Source: Saprospiraceae bacterium
GTDB taxonomy: Bacteria > Bacteroidota > Bacteroidia > Chitinophagales > Saprospiraceae
Length of the DNA: 6,137 bases
Direction: 5' to 3'
Assembly (NCBI GenBank): GCA_020849825.1
Contig: JADZFP010000608.1
Span: 1 to 6,137, forward strand
Part shown: positions 1-5,421 of the stretch, in pieces
How the letters are laid out: every line of letters begins with the position of its first letter
How positions within the stretch are numbered: position 1 is the stretch's first letter
Translations under genes and position numbers: made by a program
The notes under the pieces: model-generated
Told to the model about the DNA's origin: nothing
The model's input: the letters and a program-made list of their open reading frames with translations, nothing else
Database searches by the model: none

Positions 1-62
1 GGTCCGGCCAGGCAGCCCCGCCCGGCTTCGTCGCAGCCGGCTTCCATTCGCCCGGGTTGTAG
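1..62 (+). CDS. possible C-terminal fragment of an upstream gene
   Basis: In the third forward frame the sequence is open from the window edge to a TAG stop at 60-62. It would encode about 19 residues ending in FVAAGFHSPGL. Sixteen of the 19 codons end in G or C, like the coding DNA elsewhere in the window, and the base composition drops to AT-rich just after the stop. That is the only evidence. The other two forward frames also stay open past this point, to about position 150, so the assignment is weak. The fragment is too short to assign a family. Confidence 0.25.
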   Translation, partial: SGQAAPPGFVAAGFHSPGL

Positions 63-135
63 ACAGGAAAGCAACATGGAGATTGAATTTGTGCGCCGAA
101 GATGCGGTGTTTTGGGCAATTTCGATGCGGGGAGA

Positions 136-199
136 AGACAGGTGTTTTGTTAGACAAGTGTTTTGTTAGACAGGTGTGTTATTAGACAGGATTTACAAG
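136..199. repeat. 16-bp tandem repeat, about 3-4 units
   Basis: Units start at 136, 152, 168 and 184, an exact 16-bp period, each beginning AGACA(G/A)G. Units one and two (AGACAGGTGTTTTGTT and AGACAAGTGTTTTGTT) differ at one base. Unit three (AGACAGGTGTGTTATT) differs from unit one at two bases. The fourth keeps only the AGACAGG start and then continues into the inverted repeat. No spacers are present, so this is not a CRISPR array. Units three and four form the left arm of the adjoining palindrome, so the tandem array probably grew by duplication of the palindrome's outer segment. The preceding stretch, 63-135, shows no recognisable feature. Confidence 0.8.
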
Positions 200-277
200 A
201 TTTACAGGATGTAGTGTTTGGGTTATTAGGTTCAATCCTGAAAATCTTGTAAATCCTGTCTCAAAAAACACCTGTCT
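168..277. repeat. long imperfect inverted repeat (REP/MITE-like intergenic palindrome)
   Basis: The left arm (168-210) and the right arm (235-277, reverse-complemented) match at 39 of 43 positions, with a 24-nt AT-rich centre at 211-234. The core match is 20 consecutive bases, 184-203 against 242-261. Within each arm there is a nested 9-bp period: GGATTTACA, AGATTTACA, GGAT. Transcribed RNA could fold into a very long hairpin. Words of the ACAGGATTTACAGGAT type are, from memory, common dispersed intergenic repeats in environmental Bacteroidota, so a non-coding repeat-family member is the leading reading. A role as terminator of an upstream gene is possible, but there is no clean terminal U-tract; A-runs follow the right arm on the plus strand. 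No transposase gene is present. Confidence 0.85.
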
Positions 278-330
278 CAAAAAACGCCCGGCCCCTTCAC
301 ACTTCTTCAAAACCGCATCATCTTTGTCGC

Positions 331-873
331 ATGAACGCACGAATCAGGCTCCACGACCTCGAATTTGCCCCCTACCTCTCCGAAGACGCCATTCAAACCC
401 GTGTATGCGAACTGGGCGCCGTTTTGTCGGCCCAATACGCCGGCCAGACGCCCTTGTTCATCAGCATCCTGAGCGGCGCATTTATGTTTGCATCCGACCT
501 CATCCGGCATTTCAGCGGCGATTGCGAGATCGCTTTCGTCAAACTCCGTTCGTACAGCGGCACACAATCGACCGGACAGGTGCAATCGGTCATCGGACTG
601 GAACTGGAACTGGCCGGCCGGCCGATCGTCATCGTGGAAGACATTGTGGACACGGGGCGCACCCTGCATTATTTCATGGACCAACTCCGGCTGGAACACC
701 CCGCTTCGGTCAGCGTCGTCGCCCTGTTGCACAAACCCGATGCCGCCGAATACCAGGTGCCGATCGACCATCTGGGGTTCAGCATTGAAAACAAATTCGT
801 GGTGGGCTACGGGCTCGATTACGAGGGCCTGGGGCGCAATCTGCCGGCTATTTATCAATTGGCTTCCGACTGA
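331..873 (+). CDS. hpt: hypoxanthine phosphoribosyltransferase
   Basis: This cytosolic purine-salvage enzyme of the type I phosphoribosyltransferase fold joins hypoxanthine (often also guanine) to PRPP, giving IMP or GMP and pyrophosphate. The PRPP-binding signature VIVEDIVDTGRT lies at residues 100-111, with the acidic pair E103/D104. The flexible-loop Ser-Tyr dyad is in KLRSYSGT (residues 71-78). The purine-binding C-terminal part includes K135 and the segment FVVGYGLDYEGLGRN (156-170), with the conserved Asp at 163. At 180 residues it has the usual bacterial length and appears intact. The ATG at 331 aligns with the typical family N-terminus (short lead, then a LHDxxF-like stretch). No Shine-Dalgarno sequence precedes it, as is normal in Bacteroidota. 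It stands alone on the plus strand downstream of the palindrome, and its 3' end overlaps the convergent SGNH gene by 19 bp. The exact base preference (hypoxanthine, guanine or xanthine) is inferred from family resemblance. Confidence 0.93.
   Translation: MNARIRLHDLEFAPYLSEDAIQTRVCELGAVLSAQYAGQTPLFISILSGAFMFASDLIRHFSGDCEIAFVKLRSYSGTQSTGQVQSVIGLELELAGRPIVIVEDIVDTGRTLHYFMDQLRLEHPASVSVVALLHKPDAAEYQVPIDHLGFSIENKFVVGYGLDYEGLGRNLPAIYQLASD
855..873. other. tail-to-tail overlap of convergent genes
   Basis: The plus-strand hpt gene ends with TGA at 871-873. The minus-strand SGNH gene ends with TGA complementary to 855-857. The last 19 bp are thus coding on both strands. There is no intergenic space for a shared bidirectional terminator, so each transcript probably reads into the other gene for some distance. 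Confidence 0.85.
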
Positions 874-1736
874 GGGGGCGGCAGCACCCGGTCTTTTTGC
901 AACAATTCGAGGTAAGCAATCGCCCCGTTTTTATTCGGGTGCATAAAATCGCCAAACAGGGCGGGATCGTTGAGCGCCGCCCGGTAATCGCGCACCGGCA
1001 GCCCGGTGGCCTGCCCGGCGGCGTTTTTCAAGGCATCGAGGCCGATGATCTGAAAACCGGGGAAATAGGGTCCGATCACCAGTTCCACCTGCACGCCTTT
1101 GGCATGGGCCGCGGCCACGGTTTCGGCGAGCGCCCGGATGCGTTTTTCCTCGACTTCTATTTCATACCGGTTTTGCGCTGCGGCAGCAGCCAGTTCGGGT
1201 GCAATAACCCGGTCGAGCAGCCAGTCGGCATCGCTGCGTTGGCGGTAGTAAAGGGCGCGCTGGAATACCTCATTGTTGAAGCGGAACAGGGCCGACACCC
1301 GGGCGCCGTACCAGGCGGCCGTATCGGCGTGGTGAATGAGTAGGTCGAGGCGCTGCGACTGAGGGGCATAGGGCAAAAAACCGGCGGTCAACTGGCGGTT
1401 GTCACGGTCGCAGAGGGTAATGTCGATCAAAAGTTTCTGCGGCGCGGGGTAACGGTCGAGATAGTCTTGCAGCAGCACTCCGGCCAGGTCCATCGGTAAT
1501 CCGTTGTAACTCAGATTGATGCTGCGCAGGCCGGTCATTCCTTCAATGGCAGGCTGGTAAAACGTCAGTCCGCGCGAATTGCCCAACAACACGATATCCG
1601 CCTCCCCCCTGCCATTGTACAGGCGGGAATAACGAAACTGGCTGGCGTCGGTTTGGCGCTGCATCACCCGGCCGCCGAGGCGGTCGCCGGCCAGCAGCAG
1701 CAGCATAAAAGCAAGGAACCAGAACGCGTGTCTCAT
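855..1736 (-). CDS. membrane-anchored SGNH-like protein with GNSR motif, MBOAT partner
   Basis: This 293-residue protein has a single N-terminal hydrophobic segment (about residues 4-17) that should act as a signal anchor, placing the rest outside the cytoplasmic membrane. The segment IVLLGNSRG (48-56) matches the nucleophile block of divergent SGNH proteins, with GNS replacing GDS and Ser54 as presumed nucleophile. A C-terminal DFMHPNKNGA (263-272) supplies the DxxH pair, Asp263 and His266. NLSYNG (74-79) resembles the oxyanion-hole block with Asn. SGNH proteins of this kind accompany MBOAT transferases (compare AlgJ/AlgX, PatB and DltD) and complete acyl transfer to the polymer. The gene starts 6 bp after the MBOAT stop and is the last of the minus-strand cluster. 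Its start at 1736 places the hydrophobic segment at the N-terminus. Acyltransferase rather than esterase activity is inferred from the neighbour only. No specific subfamily is recognised. Confidence 0.82.
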   Translation of the reverse strand: MRHAFWFLAFMLLLLAGDRLGGRVMQRQTDASQFRYSRLYNGRGEADIVLLGNSRGLTFYQPAIEGMTGLRSINLSYNGLPMDLAGVLLQDYLDRYPAPQKLLIDITLCDRDNRQLTAGFLPYAPQSQRLDLLIHHADTAAWYGARVSALFRFNNEVFQRALYYRQRSDADWLLDRVIAPELAAAAAQNRYEIEVEEKRIRALAETVAAAHAKGVQVELVIGPYFPGFQIIGLDALKNAAGQATGLPVRDYRAALNDPALFGDFMHPNKNGAIAYLELLQKDRVLPPPQSEAN

Positions 1737-1742
1737 AGGGCT

Positions 1743-3194
1743 TTAAAATTGAAAATAAATAAAGGCGCTGCCCCCGAAAGTGCCGAAAAAAGCGATCATC
1801 CAGAGCAACACGGCAAAAGCCGCCAACCGAAACACCGGCTGCCCGACCTGCGCCGCATTCCACCGCCAGCGGAAATTGCTCGCTTCCACCGTGAGCAGAA
1901 TGGCGATCAACAAAAGCCCTTTCAGCGCCTGAAACTTGTTGATTACCGCTCCCCACGACAAGCCTTCGCCGCTGAAAATACCCCGAAGCACCTGATTGGC
2001 CGTTCCGAAACTATCGCCCCCGGCCAGTCCGATACTGCCGCTGCGGAAATACACCCAGGCCAGCAAGGTAAAAGCATACACCGCGGCCATGCAGACCGCC
2101 GCATCGAACCAGCGCGGCAGGCGGAATGTGTGTACAATGCCGCGCCACACGGGCGATACGGCCCGCTGCGCGATCAGGTACAAGCCGTGCAGAACACCCC
2201 AGAATACACACGCCAGGTTGGCGCCGTGCCACAGGCCGCCGAGCAGCATGGTGAGCATGTTGTTGCGGTAGGTATTCCATTTGCCGTGCCGGTTGCCGCC
2301 CAGCGGGATGTAGAGGTAGTCGCGCAGCCACGACGACAGAGAGATGTGCCAGCGCGACCAGAATTCCGAAAAACTGCGCGAGAAATAGGGCGTGTTGAAA
2401 TTTTCAGGAAAATGATAACCCATGATGCGCGCCAGTCCGATGGCGATGTCGGAATAGCCCGAAAAGTCGCAGTAAATCTGAAAAGAATAAAACACCACCC
2501 CGATCAGCAAATGCGCCGAACCGAAGGTCTCCGGGGCGTTGAATACCTGATCGACAAAGGGCGCCAGCGAATCGGCAACGGCTACTTTTTTGAAAAAACC
2601 CCAGAGGATACGCCCCAGACCGGAGTACAGGCGCGTCCAGTCGAAACGTTTGTCTTCCTCCATCTGATACAGGAGGTCTCGTGCGCGGATGATCGGGCCG
2701 GCCACCAGTTGGGGAAAAAGGGCAATAAATGCGGCGAATTTTAACAAATTCCGCTCCACAGGTATCTCCCGGCGGTACACGTCGATGGTGTACGACATGC
2801 TTTGGAACGTGTAGAACGAAATGCCCACGGGCAGGATGATTTCCAGCGAACTCATCGACACGCTCAGCCCGAACCCGTGCAGCAGCGCGGCGAAAGAGTC
2901 GATAAAAAAGTTGAGGTATTTGAATACGCCCAGAAAACCCAGGTTCATCACCATGCTGAACGCCAGAAACTGCCGCCGCCGCCGCGCATCGTCGGTGCGC
3001 CCGATCACCGCCCCGAAATAAAAATCCATCACCGTCGACAGCGCGATCAGACTCAAAAAACGCCAGTCCCACCACCCGTAAAACAGGTAACTCATACCCA
3101 GAATCCACCACAGCCGCGGCCGGCCCTTCAGCGCAAAATAGAGCGGAAAAAAGACCAGCGAAAAAACGAGAAAGGTGATCGAGTTGAATACCAT
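1743..3194 (-). CDS. MBOAT family O-acyltransferase (AlgI-like)
   Basis: This polytopic membrane protein moves acyl groups, usually acetyl, from a cytoplasmic donor to the outside for attachment to a polysaccharide or other envelope polymer. At 483 residues it has the usual AlgI-type length and appears complete. Hallmarks in order: LPVGISFYTFQSMSYTID (121-138); FPQLVAGPI (160-168); CDFSGYSDIAIGLARIMGY (242-260); FSEFWSRWHISLSSWLRDYL (275-294), which includes His283, then YIPLGGNR (295-302); and LLGGLWHGA (317-325), with the invariant catalytic His323. The C-terminus GGSAFIYFQF is typical of Bacteroidota members. Many hydrophobic spans are evident, including about 5-20, 30-60, 150-168, 226-242, 425-435 and 455-470. 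The ATG at 3194 gives the standard N-terminus of the family (MVFNSITFLVF). It lies 22 bp after the secreted-protein gene and 6 bp before the SGNH partner. The acceptor polymer cannot be read from the sequence, and the gene should not be called algI because no alginate genes are present. Confidence 0.95.
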   Translation of the reverse strand: MVFNSITFLVFSLVFFPLYFALKGRPRLWWILGMSYLFYGWWDWRFLSLIALSTVMDFYFGAVIGRTDDARRRRQFLAFSMVMNLGFLGVFKYLNFFIDSFAALLHGFGLSVSMSSLEIILPVGISFYTFQSMSYTIDVYRREIPVERNLLKFAAFIALFPQLVAGPIIRARDLLYQMEEDKRFDWTRLYSGLGRILWGFFKKVAVADSLAPFVDQVFNAPETFGSAHLLIGVVFYSFQIYCDFSGYSDIAIGLARIMGYHFPENFNTPYFSRSFSEFWSRWHISLSSWLRDYLYIPLGGNRHGKWNTYRNNMLTMLLGGLWHGANLACVFWGVLHGLYLIAQRAVSPVWRGIVHTFRLPRWFDAAVCMAAVYAFTLLAWVYFRSGSIGLAGGDSFGTANQVLRGIFSGEGLSWGAVINKFQALKGLLLIAILLTVEASNFRWRWNAAQVGQPVFRLAAFAVLLWMIAFFGTFGGSAFIYFQF

Positions 3195-3216
3195 CGGTTG
3201 GGTCGGGATGCGTGGA

Positions 3217-4701
3217 TTAATCGAGTTTTACGGCGTTCCAGTAGTATTGGTTGCCTTCGACAGACAAGCAGGCAAAAGTATTTTCGGCGCGCAGGTAGTA
3301 AAATCTCACCTTGTCGCCCGGGCACTCATACCGCTTGCCGTCGATGTAGCAAAACGGTGTACCTGTCGCGTATTTTAAAAAATGGCCTTGATCGGCGCTG
3401 AACACAATACCGCCGCCATAGCGCGCAAAACTGTGGGGCGGCATGGCGCCACAAACGGTTTGTCGGCCGTCCAGTTCGACAACCACCCGGTCTTGCTCGT
3501 CGCGAAAAACGATGTAGTACCGCCCCGTTTCAAATACGCCCGCGTTTTCCACCGCGGCGTATTTGCGGTGAAAAACACCGTCGCGGTACACACTGCCATC
3601 GCTCAACGCTATCACGGAATGATTGCCGGCGCCTTGTACGGAATAGACCGTCACGCCTTGGAGCAGTTCAACCAACACCTGTTCGTCTTTCGCCAAAAAA
3701 CGTTTTCCGGCAGCCTCGTAGTAGTACGTGTCGGCGCCGGGAAATACTTCCAGCGAGTCATACGGGCCCGAAACCTTGCCGTTCAGGTACAGGCGCCGCT
3801 TGCGGCCGCTGTCTTCCATCGCATGGTATTCCATGACCACGCCGAACGGTCCGGTTGAGGAGTGCACGGTACGCATACTCTTGATCGGGCCGAAACGCTG
3901 CTCGTTGACCATCACATACGCCTTTCCATCTTTCTCATGCGGCAGGATAAAATTGTCGTAGGCATCGATCTGCGGGACCCAGTAGCCATCGATCCAATCG
4001 TTCTTTCGACCGTCGTGCAAGAAATACCAGTGCGCCTTGTCTTTTCGATGTTGGTACAATACAAAAGAATGCTTGCCTACCGCGCGATTGTACCCGATGC
4101 CACAGCCGTTACACATCAACGAATCATTGAAATAGATCGTTGAAGAGCCCAAAATAAATTCATCCCCTATCTCCCGAATGATATTACCGGCCTCATCGAC
4201 CCGAACGAAGACAGACTCGGACTGTCCCGGTGAGGAGCGCCACACGTTCACGCTGTCGATGTCCACGAAATTAATGCCGGATTGAGGGTCTTTATACTTG
4301 ATCACTACATGGCCGTTTCGCAGATCGGCCGCATTCAGGCGTTCAAACGGCCCGTACCGTTTGTCGTTGAATTCCACCCAGTCTTTCCCGTCTTTTTTGA
4401 CATACATCATCCAGTTGCCCGCTCCGTCGACCGCCGGGTATATGTAATTTTTGTGTTTGGGATAAAACCCTTTTTCCCGTCCGTTCAGAAAAACCCGGTA
4501 TCCACCCGGTTCTTCGATGTAAAAGAAATTGATCGGATAGGCATCGAAAGCAACCATTTGGCCGAATTCGAGAAAAGAAGGCTGCTCACCCTTGGGCGTC
4601 AGGGTATAAAACAGCCTGCGCTCCACTTTTTGAGCGGCAAGCGGGCCAACAAACATTGCGCTGATGTAAGCGGTCAAACAAAGTGCAGACAGGATTCGCA
4701 T
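3217..4701 (-). CDS. secreted protein of unknown function with NGK..GPYD-like repeats
   Basis: The family is not recognised. The 494-residue product begins with a classical signal peptide (hydrophobic core about residues 4-20, likely cleaved near LAAQ, residues 21-24), so it is probably periplasmic or exported. The mature part is rich in Tyr, Phe, Val and Gly and lacks further membrane spans. A loose strand-turn unit recurs: FLNGREKGFY (71-80), EFNDKRYGPFERL (110-122), MVNEQRFGPIKSM (264-276), YLNGKVSGPYDSL (305-317), VELDGRQTVCG (408-418) and CYIDGKRYEC (451-460). Spacing is irregular. The pattern suggests a beta-propeller or similar all-beta repeat fold, which is inference. A CNGC pair sits at 197-200, with further cysteines at 417, 451, 460 and 478; there is no CXXCH heme site. 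No catalytic motif is evident. The gene lies 15 bp after the SGNH gene and 22 bp before the MBOAT gene, so it is probably co-transcribed with the acylation genes. Part of the gene is AT-richer than its neighbours. Confidence 0.85.
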   Translation of the reverse strand: MRILSALCLTAYISAMFVGPLAAQKVERRLFYTLTPKGEQPSFLEFGQMVAFDAYPINFFYIEEPGGYRVFLNGREKGFYPKHKNYIYPAVDGAGNWMMYVKKDGKDWVEFNDKRYGPFERLNAADLRNGHVVIKYKDPQSGINFVDIDSVNVWRSSPGQSESVFVRVDEAGNIIREIGDEFILGSSTIYFNDSLMCNGCGIGYNRAVGKHSFVLYQHRKDKAHWYFLHDGRKNDWIDGYWVPQIDAYDNFILPHEKDGKAYVMVNEQRFGPIKSMRTVHSSTGPFGVVMEYHAMEDSGRKRRLYLNGKVSGPYDSLEVFPGADTYYYEAAGKRFLAKDEQVLVELLQGVTVYSVQGAGNHSVIALSDGSVYRDGVFHRKYAAVENAGVFETGRYYIVFRDEQDRVVVELDGRQTVCGAMPPHSFARYGGGIVFSADQGHFLKYATGTPFCYIDGKRYECPGDKVRFYYLRAENTFACLSVEGNQYYWNAVKLD

Positions 4702-4716
4702 GAATAGATGATCCGG

Positions 4717-5421
4717 TTATTTGTTAAAATATGACGCCAAATTATGCTTCCAGACGCCATATCCCAAACCATTTAAATGCACCCCGTCGGCCGTAAATTT
4801 GGCCGCCAGTCGCCCATCGGCATCGGCAAGCGGGCCGTAGAGGTCGAGGTACGACACCGCCCATTCTCCCGCAATCTGCCGGATGGCGGCGTTCAGTTCG
4901 CGCACCTGCGCATTGTCGAGGCCGGTATTGCGGACCTGGTTATTGACCGGCAACACGCTCACCAGCAAGAGATCGGCCTGCGGGGCGCCCTGGCGCAGCC
5001 CTTGTACCAGGCGGCGATATAGCGCGGCGACTTCGTCGGGCTTTTTTCCAAAAAACAGATCATTGACGCCCACGCAAAGCACAATTTTTGAAGGTTTTTG
5101 CCGCAAAACATCGGTATCGAGCCGGGCCAAAACGCCTTCCGCCCCGTCGCCGGTAATGCCCCGGTTGAGCACGGGCGGCTGATCGCCCAGCCATTCGTGC
5201 CATTCGCCCTGCTCGATCTGGCTGTCGCCTACGAATACGATGGCGCCGGGCTGTTCGGGCAGCCGGGCCAGTTGGTCCTGCCGGTTGGCGTACAGGCCCG
5301 ATTCGCCGTATTGCAGGCGCTTGAACAGATAGCGCCAGCCGCCGCCCCGCCGGATACCGGCCAGTATGCCGACCAGCAGCACAGCGTTGAGCAAAAGGGA
5401 AAGAATCAGCCAGCGTTTCAT
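4717..5421 (-). CDS. SGNH/GDSL-type hydrolase, membrane-anchored
   Basis: This 234-residue protein has an N-terminal hydrophobic anchor (about residues 4-22) followed by Arg-Arg, suggesting a single-span protein with its catalytic domain outside the membrane. All four SGNH blocks are visible: IVFVGDSQIEQG (61-72) with nucleophile Ser67; NRGITGDG (86-93) with the oxyanion Gly; CVGVNDL (116-122) with Asn120; and DGVHLNGLGY (212-221) with Asp212 and His215. It is therefore probably catalytically competent as an esterase or acyltransferase on O-acyl groups. Its ATG overlaps the stop of the upstream acyltransferase-3 gene as ATGA, implying translational coupling. In OatA- and OafB-type enzymes the AT3 and SGNH parts are fused in one chain; here they are adjacent separate genes, so the protein may be the transfer partner of that AT3. 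A free-standing deacetylase or lipase-like role is the alternative. Confidence 0.9.
   Translation of the reverse strand: MKRWLILSLLLNAVLLVGILAGIRRGGGWRYLFKRLQYGESGLYANRQDQLARLPEQPGAIVFVGDSQIEQGEWHEWLGDQPPVLNRGITGDGAEGVLARLDTDVLRQKPSKIVLCVGVNDLFFGKKPDEVAALYRRLVQGLRQGAPQADLLLVSVLPVNNQVRNTGLDNAQVRELNAAIRQIAGEWAVSYLDLYGPLADADGRLAAKFTADGVHLNGLGYGVWKHNLASYFNK
5418..5421 (-). other. ATGA stop-start overlap (translational coupling)
   Basis: The TGA stop of the acyltransferase-3 gene and the ATG start of the SGNH hydrolase gene share the four bases ATGA on the minus strand. There is no Shine-Dalgarno sequence upstream, so initiation of the SGNH gene may depend on ribosomes finishing the acyltransferase. 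This supports coordinated synthesis of the two proteins. Confidence 0.85.

Noticed and set aside
76..153. Short plus-strand frame starting at ATG 76 (25 codons)
   Set aside because: It runs into the tandem repeat, has no recognisable sequence or start context, and overlaps other equally open frames.
136..199. Possible short CRISPR array
   Set aside because: The 16-bp units are directly contiguous with no spacers, and no cas genes are nearby.
319..326. CATCTTTG resembling the Bacteroidota -7 promoter element TAnnTTTG
   Set aside because: Transcription would begin inside hpt, after the ATG that best fits the family, and no -33 TTTG-like element lies at the right distance.
307..858. Minus-strand open frame of 183 codons opposite hpt
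   Set aside because: It mirrors the hpt gene, whose motifs are unambiguous, and its own translation shows no family features.
874..897. Rho-independent terminator after hpt (G-run, CCC, then a run of T)
   Set aside because: Only a GGG/CCC stem of about three base pairs can be drawn before the T-run, and it lies inside the convergent coding sequence. It is too weak to call.
1653..2744. Long plus-strand open frame of 363 codons
   Set aside because: It is fully antisense to the well-supported MBOAT gene and the start of the SGNH gene. Its product is a low-complexity Arg/Gln/Pro/Ala mixture with no recognisable domain. Such frames are expected opposite GC-rich coding DNA.
4640..4701. Lipoprotein signal in the secreted protein (Cys at residue 8)
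   Set aside because: The residues before the Cys (S-A-L) do not make a lipobox, and the Cys lies too early in the hydrophobic core. An ordinary signal peptidase I site near LAAQ fits better.
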